Shown one piece after another: positions 53,755-61,247 of a stretch of 64,000 nt of DNA. How positions within the stretch are numbered: position 1 is the stretch's first letter; each line of letters starts with the position of its first letter. Origin of the DNA: Larkinella sp. C7 (GTDB lineage: Bacteria > Bacteroidota > Bacteroidia > Cytophagales > Spirosomataceae); contig NZ_VBSL01000013.1 of the NCBI RefSeq assembly GCF_006149005.1, forward strand, positions 105,846-169,845, given 5' to 3'. The notes beneath the pieces were generated by a model that was given only the letters and a program-made list of their open reading frames with translations, had not been told where the DNA came from and did no database searches. The translations under genes were made by a program, and so were the position numbers.

Positions 53755-54045
53755 ATGTTTTCTACACGATCTGTACAATCGGCCAAACCGCCGGTTCCAG
53801 TCTTTCTATTTGATGTTGCCAGGGAAATTCGAACACATGGTAAAATCTGGATGATTGACAAATTCGATTTTGGAACGGTCTTCAGAATAACTGTAAATGG
53901 GGTATGCTGTCGTGTCGTCGTCCTATACCCTTTTGATATGGGCCGGGAAATTACCATTCCAGCGGAAAATGGTAGCGAGTTACACGTAGTGCAGAATCTG
54001 GAGGAGCTTACAACCTGGCTTACTAACCTAAAGCAGGGTATATAA
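53755..54045 (+). CDS. Small mobile-element protein of unknown function (96 aa)
   Basis: MFSTRSVQSAKPPVPVFLFD then a soluble alpha/beta sequence, WMIDKFDFGTVFRITVNGV, RVVVLYPFDMGREITIPA and a closing helix EELTTWLTNLKQGI. No signal peptide. Lies 50 bp after the previous gene. I recognise no domain. Confidence 0.6.
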   Translation: MFSTRSVQSAKPPVPVFLFDVAREIRTHGKIWMIDKFDFGTVFRITVNGVCCRVVVLYPFDMGREITIPAENGSELHVVQNLEELTTWLTNLKQGI

Positions 54046-54089
54046 TCGATCTCCCATTCTTTAAAATCGTTTCATTTCACATCATTGCT

Positions 54090-54191
54090 ATGAACATAAA
54101 CAACCTAACAGCCGAGCAATGGTGGCTGATGCAGTCCGCTCAAATTATGGGACGAGATACCCCAAAAAAGAAAGGAGGTTTGCATGAGTGA
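54090..54191 (+). CDS. Short coupled reading frame upstream of RepA-like ATPase (33 aa)
   Basis: MNINNLTAEQWWLMQSAQIM followed by GRDTPKKKGGLHE, stop TGA at 54189-54191. It overlaps the ATPase start (ATG 54184) by eight bases, and its 3' end contains AAAGGAGG, the best Shine-Dalgarno sequence in the window. It could be a real microprotein or a leader that couples ATPase translation. Confidence 0.4.
   Translation: MNINNLTAEQWWLMQSAQIMGRDTPKKKGGLHE
54174..54181 (+). promoter_or_regulatory. Strong Shine-Dalgarno sequence
   Basis: AAAGGAGG ending a few bases before ATG 54184. Unusual here: Bacteroidota leaders are usually A-rich without an SD match, so this fits a foreign origin of the element. 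Confidence 0.6.
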
Positions 54192-55476
54192 GTTCGGCAA
54201 CACCCAACAAACCACCTCCGAAATCATTGAAAATCAGGAGCAATTTACAAATTTGGCGCAATCAAAGCAAGACAGGATTGGTGATTTTAACGATCATATA
54301 GACGGCCTTACCGACTTACTGCCAGATATAGTTAATGTAGAACCAGTATCAGCTTTTAATATCCCCGATGGACGGCAAAAAAATTGGGAAGACCTACTCA
54401 ACCATGCCGAAATACGGCCCGGCGATTTCATCGAAAGGCCTCCTATTTGCATCTCTCATGAGATAACCAAATTGGGCGGGAAACTGCTACGATCCGTTAT
54501 CGGCACCATCGGCAATTTTCTGGTGATCACCGGTAAGGCAAAGTCCCGAAAGACTTTTGTGGTCAGTGTTTTTGTTGCGGCTCTACTGTGCGATAAATTA
54601 ATCCTAAAGTGTATTCGCGGCTACCTGCCTGATGACAAAAGGGTTGTCCTGTATTTTGATACCGAGCAGGGCAAATGGCATGTACAGCGGGTTCTTAAAA
54701 GGATCTGTCAGTTGTGCGGTGACGATGATCCGGCGAACCTTAAAATGTACTCACTTCGCTCGTATGCCACCTACGACCGTCTGGAGGTGATTCGATGGGC
54801 CATCAAAAATACTCCCAACCTCGGCATTGTGGTTATTGATGGGGTTCGGGATACCGTTTTCGATATTAACGATGCCGAGGAGGCTACCAACCGCGCCACC
54901 GACCTACTCCAGTGGACCGACGAAAGACAAATCCACCTCATCACAGTTCTGCACGAAAATAAAAACGACCGCAACGCCCGGGGCCACCTCGGCACCGAGC
55001 TTGGCAACAAGTGCGAAACACTGCTTTCGGTACAGCGCGACCAGAAGGATAAGGAGGTTTCAATCATTACGCCGGAAATGTGCCGGGATCGCGAATTTCC
55101 AGTGATCCAGTTTTCCATTGACGAGGAAGGCAATCCGTTTTTGATCGACGATACCAATATCGGCAACTTCCCGGGGTTGTCTAATGAAGGCAAAGGCAAA
55201 AAGACAAAAACAACGCCTACCATTCTGGATCGTGAGACGCACGAACTGATTCTTAAAAGGATTTTTGCCGATACACCCCGAATGGGGTACAAAAACCTCT
55301 TAAGCCAGGCGCAGGTTGTTCCTCTCTATTTCGGAGTCGAACTATCCAAGGATCGGGCGGTGAACTTCATCACCTGGTGGAGAAATGAAGGGTACATCAA
55401 GACATTCAAACCAGAGGGTGAAAAATATCCCGTCAACGAAATTCAGAACGGTCGGTTTGAAAGTCAATCGTTCTGA
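54184..55476 (+). CDS. RecA-fold ATPase, RepA/replicative-helicase type
   Basis: 430 residues. Walker A ITGKAKSRKTFVVSVF (GKAKSRKT, residues about 119-126) and Walker B LGIVVIDGVRDTVFDI; then ITVLHENKNDRNARGHLGTE with a sensor-like region. This is the RepA/KaiC-type AAA family (AAA_25) used by plasmids and integrative elements for replication. The C-terminus HELILKRIFADTPRMGYKNL could be a winged helix. It stands directly before the GAACGAT repeats and the DUF6371 gene, so the three together look like a replication module. Confidence 0.85.
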   Translation: MSEFGNTQQTTSEIIENQEQFTNLAQSKQDRIGDFNDHIDGLTDLLPDIVNVEPVSAFNIPDGRQKNWEDLLNHAEIRPGDFIERPPICISHEITKLGGKLLRSVIGTIGNFLVITGKAKSRKTFVVSVFVAALLCDKLILKCIRGYLPDDKRVVLYFDTEQGKWHVQRVLKRICQLCGDDDPANLKMYSLRSYATYDRLEVIRWAIKNTPNLGIVVIDGVRDTVFDINDAEEATNRATDLLQWTDERQIHLITVLHENKNDRNARGHLGTELGNKCETLLSVQRDQKDKEVSIITPEMCRDREFPVIQFSIDEEGNPFLIDDTNIGNFPGLSNEGKGKKTKTTPTILDRETHELILKRIFADTPRMGYKNLLSQAQVVPLYFGVELSKDRAVNFITWWRNEGYIKTFKPEGEKYPVNEIQNGRFESQSF

Positions 55477-55588
55477 ATCAATCGTTCTGAAGCCCTATAT
55501 ATATAGGGGCTTCTAGAACGATCAGAACGATGCGAACGATTGATCATTCTACTGTTCTAACTAATCGTTCCAGAACGATCAGAACGAT
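55467..55588. repeat. GAACGAT repeat cluster, candidate iterons/origin
   Basis: Copies of AGAACGAT or its complement: complement ATCGTTCT at 55467-55474 and 55481-55488 (14 bp apart); direct AGAACGAT at 55515-55522 and 55524-55531 plus CGAACGAT at 55533-55540, each 9 bp apart; complement ATCGTTCC at 55564-55571; direct at 55572-55579 and 55581-55588. An AT hairpin, GCCCTATATATATAGGGGC, lies between the groups at 55492-55510. It fills the space between the RepA-like ATPase and the primase-like gene. Confidence 0.8.
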
Positions 55589-55603
55589 TAAAATAGCAAG
55601 CCA

Positions 55604-56875
55604 ATGACGACCACAGATTACAGATACGGCTTACACTCCAAATACGGCAAAGGCTACTGCCCCTCCTGCGGGCGTAAGTCCTACGTACCCTACATTGATA
55701 AGCGCACCAATGAACTAGCGCCGGAAGAGTTCGGCCGCTGCGATCACCAGACAAGCTGCGGTCACATCCTTTCACCATACACCAAAGGCCAAGGCAGACA
55801 AAGCTACGCCGATGAGGTTTACGATCAGGAGCGCCAGCAGTGGCAGCAAGACAACCGCTATCCCATTGATGGACCAAACCGTCAGCGATCAACCGGACCC
55901 CGCACGCCGGTTGCTCCACCCGAGCCGCGACCAGTGATTTTGCAGACCATGCCGCAGGATGTGTTTACGCGATCGTTGTCCGGTTATGAGTCGAACAACT
56001 TTGCCAAGCTCCTGATGTCGCACTTTGGCTCGGAGGTAGCAACCTCCCTGATTGACCGGTTTAAACTGGGCACTTACAAAGCAGACTACGAACTCGCTTA
56101 CTGGACCGATAAACGATATATAACGCAATCGTTCGGTAAGGGCGGCGCCATCTTTTGGATGCTCGATGCCAATGGCCAGGTATACGGAGGGCAGGGGGTA
56201 TTGTTTGATGAGAACGGAGCCACAGTAAAGTTCAAAACGCCAACCGGCGATAGTGATCGCTGCAACCGGCCCATTTCCTACCTGGCCAAACGGTATCTAA
56301 AAGATCGGAAAATGCCAATTCCGGACTGGTTGACCCGGTACGAAACGACGGAAAACAAGTTCCCCTATCCGTTCGGGTTGCAGCAACTCGCCACCGCGCC
56401 CAAAGGCCAATCTATCGCAATAACGGAGAGTCCCAAAACGGCGATGCTGGCGGCTGGCTACTTTCCGCAACTCTGCTGGATGGCGATATGGTCGCTCAGC
56501 TATCTCAACAAAGACCGTTTAGAACCACTCCGACATCGCACCATTGCTCTATTCCCGGATTGCAGCAAGGACGGCAAAGCTTTCGACGTTTGGAAGCAGA
56601 AGGCTGATGAACTGAATGCTAATGGATTCCGAATAGTAGTCTCAGATTATCTCGAGAAAAATACCTCCGACGAGCAGAAAGCAAAGGGCTATGATTTGGC
56701 TGACTTCATTTTAGGTGAGTGGAAAGGATACCCACCTTCGTGGGACCGGAAACCTGGACAAATACCAAACTGTCGACTCATTCCCAGTCTCAACCGGTTT
56801 TACTACGCCAAAATCACCGGCATTTCGCCAGATCGGGTTTATTCGCTGGCCCCAATTTGTGAATTAAACAATTAA
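55604..56875 (+). CDS. DUF6371 primase-like protein with zinc finger
   Basis: 423 residues. N-terminal zinc-binding region KGYCPSCGRKSYVPYIDKRT and FGRCDHQTSCGHILSPY (Cys-x2-Cys ... Cys-x5-Cys-x-His), as in CHC2-type primases. A Toprim-like part follows: GQSIAITESPKTAMLAAGYF (the conserved Glu), then RTIALFPDCSKDGKAFDVWK (the DxD-like Asp) and YDLADFILGEWKG. The DUF6371 family occurs on Bacteroidota elements next to RepA-like ATPases. Role: probably priming for element replication; inferred. Confidence 0.85.
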   Translation: MTTTDYRYGLHSKYGKGYCPSCGRKSYVPYIDKRTNELAPEEFGRCDHQTSCGHILSPYTKGQGRQSYADEVYDQERQQWQQDNRYPIDGPNRQRSTGPRTPVAPPEPRPVILQTMPQDVFTRSLSGYESNNFAKLLMSHFGSEVATSLIDRFKLGTYKADYELAYWTDKRYITQSFGKGGAIFWMLDANGQVYGGQGVLFDENGATVKFKTPTGDSDRCNRPISYLAKRYLKDRKMPIPDWLTRYETTENKFPYPFGLQQLATAPKGQSIAITESPKTAMLAAGYFPQLCWMAIWSLSYLNKDRLEPLRHRTIALFPDCSKDGKAFDVWKQKADELNANGFRIVVSDYLEKNTSDEQKAKGYDLADFILGEWKGYPPSWDRKPGQIPNCRLIPSLNRFYYAKITGISPDRVYSLAPICELNN

Positions 56876-56896
56876 CATTTTATAACTCCAACAATC

Positions 56897-57256
56897 ATGC
56901 GAACAGATGCAATCGTACATGTCTTTTTGAAAATCGAAGTAGGTGATCACCAGCGGGGTTGGTTAGACTTCAAACTCCATTATTATCCAGCCTACGTAGT
57001 CGGCCAGGAATTGCTCGTGGCGTCTGATGTGGCTGGCGGAATAACGCTTTTGGAGACCTTTCGAATTAAAGAGATCACGCATAGTGCCGGTCCTATCGAT
57101 CACCGAGACAGCACCTGTACCCCTTCAGTTAATCTGTTGGTCGACGTAATTGACCGGAAAGAGGTCGATGATCATTATAGCCGGGAACAGACAGAGGCTT
57201 TCATGCTGAGTGCCGATGAAAAGGAGCAGCTTTTCGAGCTTGAAACCTTCGTATAA
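56897..57256 (+). CDS. Small element protein of unknown function (119 aa)
   Basis: MRTDAIVHVFLKIEVGDHQR then GWLDFKLHYYPAYVVGQEL, a beta-rich start, and an acidic helical end, DEKEQLFELETFV. No signal peptide. It starts 21 bp after the primase-like gene and ends in an acidic tail. No family recognised. Confidence 0.55.
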   Translation: MRTDAIVHVFLKIEVGDHQRGWLDFKLHYYPAYVVGQELLVASDVAGGITLLETFRIKEITHSAGPIDHRDSTCTPSVNLLVDVIDRKEVDDHYSREQTEAFMLSADEKEQLFELETFV

Positions 57257-57577
57257 GGAAGATACAATTTAAATGGTGGGTAGTAATGAAAGGGTGCTGG
57301 ATATTCTGGCACCTTTTCTTCTCATTGCATTCGGCTGCGCCCAACAAATGTTAACCTTGTTCAAATCCCAACAGAAAAGTCAGGAGTAAAGTATGTGGTC
57401 GTGACTTTCCAATCGAACGTTAAATCAAAACGCCCGACAGCCGAAGTCCTAAACATCCATTTCCATTCCGGTTCCTACATACACCCAATTGGAGTAAGCC
57501 GGATTAGACAAATAAAAATCAAAACATAGGCCGGTACAACAGGTTATATCCAAATAGGATTGATAGCCAGACCAACC
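57257..57577. other. 321-bp spacer in the element
   Basis: No gene recognised. Holds a weak hairpin near 57288-57316 (AAAGGGTGC / GCACCTTTT, one mismatch) that may be the terminator of the replication genes. Confidence 0.4.
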
Positions 57578-58441
57578 ATGAATATATTTTCTCTATTGAC
57601 CATTTTAAGTTTTTGCCTAAACGGTTCAGGAAGCGAAGTTCAACGTAAAGATGCTCCTATTTCAGCACCTTCCAAATCCGTCACGGTTGCCCAGGGTGAA
57701 GTCGGTCGTTGGGCAGGAAACTGTCTTCGGTGTAGCTTTGAGAAACGCGTTTGGCCCGCTGTCATGGGCACTTGCTATTATCCGGTAGACATGGACATGA
57801 AGTCCGGTAGTTATACCATCTCCCGGCGAACTACTGGAGGGAAATTAGAAACGGCACAGATCATTGTCACAGAAACGCCTTGCCGACAGGAGGATCTCAA
57901 AAACTTTCCCAAAAAAGAATTTGTCGATGTATCGGCAGTGAACCAGGCCCGGGCGGCCAAAGAAGCCGCGGTGATTGGTCCCCTGATTGGATATAAACCG
58001 TCGGTGCGGCCTGCGGTTTTTGATCTGCCAGTTGGGAAGCCCGTTAAGAATTTACCGAAAGGCGAAGGCAATTTTGGCGCTTGTAGGACCTTAGATGGGC
58101 AGCCCCGGGACCGGCACACCGGACAGGATTATCCAGTAAGTGTGGGGGAGCCAGTATTGAGTGTTGGCAATGGTCGGGTCGTACTGGCAGCTTCACATTT
58201 TTACAGCGGCAATGCCGTCTACATCGATCATGGAAATGGCTTGATTAGCGAATACTTTCATTTGAAGGGCTTTTCAGTCAAGGCTGACCAAACGGTGACC
58301 AAAGGGCAGAGAATCGGTGTGGTGGGAGAAACGGGCCGGGTAACAGGGCCTCACCTGCACTTGGGAGTGCGGTGGCACGGCGCCTGTATCAACCCGGGCT
58401 TTTTACTGGTTGATCCTTCTGATTTGCCAGAGGTGAAGTAA
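57578..58441 (+). CDS. M23-family peptidoglycan metallopeptidase
   Basis: 287 residues from ATG 57578 (MNIFSLLTILSFCLNGSGSE; a TTG at 57560 is an alternative). Signal peptide, then a first domain with CLRCSFEKRVWPAVMGTCYY, and a C-terminal LytM/M23 domain: RDRHTGQDYPVSVGEPVLSV (HxxxD zinc ligands), GNAVYIDHGNGLISEYFHLK and TGPHLHLGVRWHG (HxH). All zinc and catalytic residues are present, so an active cell-wall hydrolase is expected. On an element it could open the wall during transfer or act as a cargo lysin. Confidence 0.9.
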   Translation: MNIFSLLTILSFCLNGSGSEVQRKDAPISAPSKSVTVAQGEVGRWAGNCLRCSFEKRVWPAVMGTCYYPVDMDMKSGSYTISRRTTGGKLETAQIIVTETPCRQEDLKNFPKKEFVDVSAVNQARAAKEAAVIGPLIGYKPSVRPAVFDLPVGKPVKNLPKGEGNFGACRTLDGQPRDRHTGQDYPVSVGEPVLSVGNGRVVLAASHFYSGNAVYIDHGNGLISEYFHLKGFSVKADQTVTKGQRIGVVGETGRVTGPHLHLGVRWHGACINPGFLLVDPSDLPEVK

Positions 58442-58513
58442 ATTTCAAATAATGGGTTGACAGAAAGGTCAAACTCAAAACGGTTGATTTAAAAGTGAAT
58501 CATCTTTAAAATG

Positions 58514-58723
58514 TCAATGGCAAATCTTACAAGCCCGGTATCCCATCCATTTGGCATCTGACAAGGAAATTCGACTAATTTTGTGACTGCACCGTTTCAA
58601 TCCCCGACATTCGTACGAATGGTAAGCGTAGGCACTTCGACTCTCACAGATCGATACTTTGGACTCTACATGGTAGGAAAGTGTAGTGGCCGAAATCAGC
58701 AAGATTGAGAGAAGCTGCTTCAT
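58514..58723 (-). CDS. Small secreted cysteine-rich protein (69 aa)
   Basis: Signal peptide (LLSILLISATTLSYHV), then a cysteine pattern ICESRSAYAYHSYECRGLKR ending RACKICH: Cys-x-x-x...Cys-R-G-L...Cys...Cys-x-x-Cys. The YH...CRGL...C core recurs in small Bacteroidota proteins of unknown function. It is the only minus-strand gene in this stretch, between the M23 peptidase and a secreted protein. Confidence 0.7.
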   Translation of the reverse strand: MKQLLSILLISATTLSYHVESKVSICESRSAYAYHSYECRGLKRCSHKISRISLSDAKWMGYRACKICH

Positions 58724-58789
58724 GGTTCAAATTTCCAGTTGTTGTGAACGACGGGCTAATTTGATCAACTTTATTTACTTTGGCAACTT

Positions 58790-59329
58790 ATGCAGATCAC
58801 TAGTATAAAGCGCGTTATGAATGTACTACTTTCTTTGATGGTGGGATATTTTTCTGCTTTAATCGACTGCCGGGCCCAGGAACAGTTTTTGGGGAAGACC
58901 CTCAAAGAGGTCCAGATCCAGTTGAGTAAGGGCCAAATCCGGTATGAGGAACATATGTCTCCAACGGGGGATGCGACTACCCTTTCCTATAGCCCATCCG
59001 AACCTAATCGTAAGCGATTTGATCTGTACACAGCCCATTTTTTGAGGTTTCGCCAAGACAACAAAAACGTCTGTGATCTCATCATGAGTTATCCAATATT
59101 GCAGCAAAACTGGTTGGCCGATACGCTGAAAAACAGGCTAATTCTATCCGGATTCAAAAAGGTCGACGATTCAATATTCTGGAATGAAACCCGGAATTGT
59201 TTAGCCCAACTGGAATACGTAAATGATTTGAACCCGTATACGCAGCAGCCGACGAAAGTCAAAATGCTCCGCGTTACGTTTACGCCAGGTTCAAACAAGC
59301 CGAGTAGGCAAACCCAGAATGACAATTGA
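58790..59329 (+). CDS. Secreted protein of unknown function (179 aa)
   Basis: Signal peptide with KR in the n-region (SIKRVMNVLLSLMVGYFSAL, ending CRAQEQF). The mature part has FLGKTLKEVQIQLSKGQIRY, a conserved-looking opening, and LMIMSY-like CDLIMSYPILQQNWLADTLK in the middle. The C-terminal 25 residues are Lys/Gln-rich. No named domain. It is followed directly (overlap 4 bp) by a nuclease fragment. Confidence 0.65.
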   Translation: MQITSIKRVMNVLLSLMVGYFSALIDCRAQEQFLGKTLKEVQIQLSKGQIRYEEHMSPTGDATTLSYSPSEPNRKRFDLYTAHFLRFRQDNKNVCDLIMSYPILQQNWLADTLKNRLILSGFKKVDDSIFWNETRNCLAQLEYVNDLNPYTQQPTKVKMLRVTFTPGSNKPSRQTQNDN

Positions 59330-59658
59330 TTGAAAACCTTGCTATGAATTACTCATCATCAATGTCATCTGCTGGTGACAAAGGAGTAGCCGAAAATATC
59401 GCGGATGGTAAAGTCACCGTTCCTTCTGCCCTCTGGAAGGTGATCGTCATCTTACCGGTAGGAAGTGATGACCTCAACCGGATCAGCGCCCAGACGCGGG
59501 TTATTGCCGTGTTTATACCGAATACCAACGCATTCGGCGAAAAGCCCTGGAGCAGCTACCGGGTCAGCGTTGATGAGATCGAGAGCCGGACCGGATATGA
59601 TTTATTGGCTAATGTTCCGGATGCCGTCGAGTTAGTGATCGATTTAAATGAAAAGTAG
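59326..59658 (+). pseudogene. C-terminal fragment of a NUC1-type DNA/RNA non-specific endonuclease
   Basis: The readable part (from ATG 59344; a TTG at 59326 is an alternative) is GKVTVPSALWKVIVILPVGS, DDLNRISAQTRVIAVFIPNT, GEKPWSSYRVSVDEIESRTG and YDLLANVPDAVELVIDLNE. This matches the end of NucA/NUC1 nucleases (TRVIAVxxPN, then xTGYDFLxNVP). The N-terminal half with the DRGH active site and the Mg-binding Asn is missing, and the region before GKVTV has a deletion, so it should be inactive. Confidence 0.75.
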
Positions 59659-59799
59659 GAATACAATTAATTTTGTTATACATAAATATAGAATAATTAT
59701 AAATTACTTCACAATACTATTTTTAATGCTAAAAATTACTCTACCACTATTGTATATCAGTATATTGTCATTTAGCTTTGAATTTCAAAGTACTTCCAA
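59659..59799. other. AT-rich spacer with operator candidate
   Basis: 141 bases. The palindrome CTTTGAATTTCAAAG at 59776-59790 lies 10 bp before the membrane-protein ATG. Nothing else seen. Confidence 0.5.
59776..59790. promoter_or_regulatory. Palindromic operator candidate, copy 1
   Basis: CTTTGAATTTCAAAG, arms CTTTGAA/TTCAAAG around a T, in the wider context TAGCTTTGAATTTCAAAGT. It sits just before the membrane-protein/winged-helix pair. A second copy with the same flank is at 60865-60879, after that pair, so the regulator may bind both. Confidence 0.6.
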
Positions 59800-60426
59800 A
59801 TGAAAGGTCATCAGGATTACATTCGAGATATAGTTGAAATACGCTCAATGATGGAGCGCACCTCTAAATTCCTGTCTCTTTCCGGATGGGCTGGTATTAT
59901 GGGAGGCCTCTATGCAATTGTAGGAGCTTACATTGCCTATGAAGTGTTTGATTTCAATCCTGATGTAATAGAATATAGTTACCCAAAATCTGAGAGCTTT
60001 TCTTCCAATTTGCTGAAGGTATTTTTTTTAGCCCTTATTGTCCTGATACTGACTATAAGTACAGCTATTTTTCTCTCCTACAAGAAAGCTATTAAAAGGG
60101 GTGAAAAGCTTTGGAACACTACCGCTAAGGGACTATTAATTAATATGACTGTTCCACTTATTGCGGGGGTGCTTCTGATCCTCATTTTGATCTCAAAAGG
60201 ATTGATCGGGTTTATTGCTCCATTAACTTTATTATTTTATGGATTGGCACTCTTTAACGCTAGTAACTTTACCTATGAAGAAGTGAAAAGTATTGGACTT
60301 ATTGAGATTGGGTTGGGATTGATTAGCATCTACTTTGTTGAATATGGGTTATTATGCTGGGCCGTAGGATTTGGCGTAGTCCACATTATATATGGCATTT
60401 ATTTGCATTACCGGTACGAAAGGTGA
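59800..60426 (+). CDS. Multi-pass membrane protein of unknown function, paired with a winged-helix regulator
   Basis: 208 residues with about six hydrophobic helices (WAGIMGGLYAIVGAYIAYEV, VFFLALIVLILTISTAIFLS, LINMTVPLIAGVLLILILIS, GLIGFIAPLTLLFYGLALFN, GLISIYFVEYGLLCWAVGF). Starts MKGHQDYIRDIVEIRSMMER, a soluble charged segment. Its stop (TGA) overlaps the GTG start of the next gene. The pair is common in Bacteroidota near ABC or serine-hydrolase genes. Function unknown. Confidence 0.8.
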   Translation: MKGHQDYIRDIVEIRSMMERTSKFLSLSGWAGIMGGLYAIVGAYIAYEVFDFNPDVIEYSYPKSESFSSNLLKVFFLALIVLILTISTAIFLSYKKAIKRGEKLWNTTAKGLLINMTVPLIAGVLLILILISKGLIGFIAPLTLLFYGLALFNASNFTYEEVKSIGLIEIGLGLISIYFVEYGLLCWAVGFGVVHIIYGIYLHYRYER

Positions 60427-60725
60427 AAATATCAATTGATGGTTTACATAAAGCATTTGAAAGCAGAATCAGGCTGGGCATCATGTCTGCACTGGCTGTT
60501 AACGCTAAGCTTGATTTCAATTCGCTGAAAGACTACCTCGATGTGACCGATGGGAATCTGGCGAGCCATTTAACGGGACTAGAAAAAGAAGAATTTATTG
60601 GCGTTGAAAAGTCGTTCGTAGGCAGAAAACCAAATACTAAATACTTCATGACAAAAGAAGGTAGAAAAGCGTTCGATGATCATCTTAAAGTACTGGAAAA
60701 GCTAATAAAGGGGGTTATTGAATAA
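60423..60725 (+). CDS. Winged-helix transcriptional regulator (HTH_27-like)
   Basis: 100 residues from GTG at 60423 (overlaps the upstream stop, GTGA), reading MKISIDGLHKAFESRIRLGI. HTH helices LKDYLDVTDGNLASHLTGLE (recognition helix DGNLASHLTGL) and wing VGRKPNTKYFMTKEGRKAFD. This layout is the ArsR/MarR-like winged helix of the HTH_27 group, found beside membrane proteins of this type. It probably binds the CTTTGAATTTCAAAG palindromes at its own operon; inferred. Confidence 0.85.
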   Translation: MKISIDGLHKAFESRIRLGIMSALAVNAKLDFNSLKDYLDVTDGNLASHLTGLEKEEFIGVEKSFVGRKPNTKYFMTKEGRKAFDDHLKVLEKLIKGVIE

Positions 60726-60864
60726 GGTATTATGTATTGAAATAAAAGATTTGAAGTTTGCAATTAATAAAGTGTACACGAACATCTATTTTCATTTATT
60801 AATCATGTATGGTACAAACCTGCTAAAAACCAATTTATTATAAGCCTCTTTTTTTTAGTGCTAG

Positions 60865-60879
60865 CTTTGAATTTCAAAG
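60865..60879. promoter_or_regulatory. Palindromic operator candidate, copy 2
   Basis: CTTTGAATTTCAAAG with the same left flank TAG as copy 1 (59776-59790). It precedes the serine-hydrolase remnant, as if that gene had been a second target of the same regulator. Confidence 0.6.
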
Positions 60880-60929
60880 TTCTTTTAAATAAATTTTGAA
60901 GGACATAAAACCATATAAATGATAGAAAA

Positions 60930-61165
60930 AATAGGAACCGGTAGTGAGTGTTTTGAAAGATTTGCAGTCAGTACCCAAATACTGAACAAATACGTCGGCA
61001 TTTATTCAATTACTTGAGATCCTATAAAATCTATGATCACCAGAGACGGCACGACGCTAAACGTGCAGCCACTCGGCCAATCCGCTGTACCGCTCGAAAC
61101 TACGGCGCAGAATAAGTTTAGGATCGAAAGTGAGTGGATTGTTTTTGTAATCAATGCTACATAAA
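60930..61165 (+). pseudogene. Remnant of a DUF3471-like C-terminal domain of a serine hydrolase
   Basis: Readable pieces: ILNKYVGIYSIT, a stop, then MITRDGTTLNVQPLGQSAVP and LETTAQNKFRIESEWIVFVI. The pattern LxKYVGxYS ... ITRDGxxLxxQxxGQ ... LxATxxxxF is the usual DUF3471 domain that ends beta-lactamase-family hydrolases. An in-frame stop and lack of the catalytic part make it a fragment. Confidence 0.6.
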
Positions 61166-61247
61166 ACCAGATAATTGTCGTATGAAACAGCCAGTGACGG
61201 GTTTAAATGTAAGAAAAATAACATTAATAAAAATAGGCAACTAAGGT

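Larger units (their letters stand above)
60726..61247. other. 522-bp region with second operator copy and a serine-hydrolase remnant
   Basis: Holds the second palindrome (60865-60879) and, from about 60930 to 61165, the broken remnant listed separately. The last 80 bases are a leader for the ABC ATPase gene, without a clear promoter box. Confidence 0.5.
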
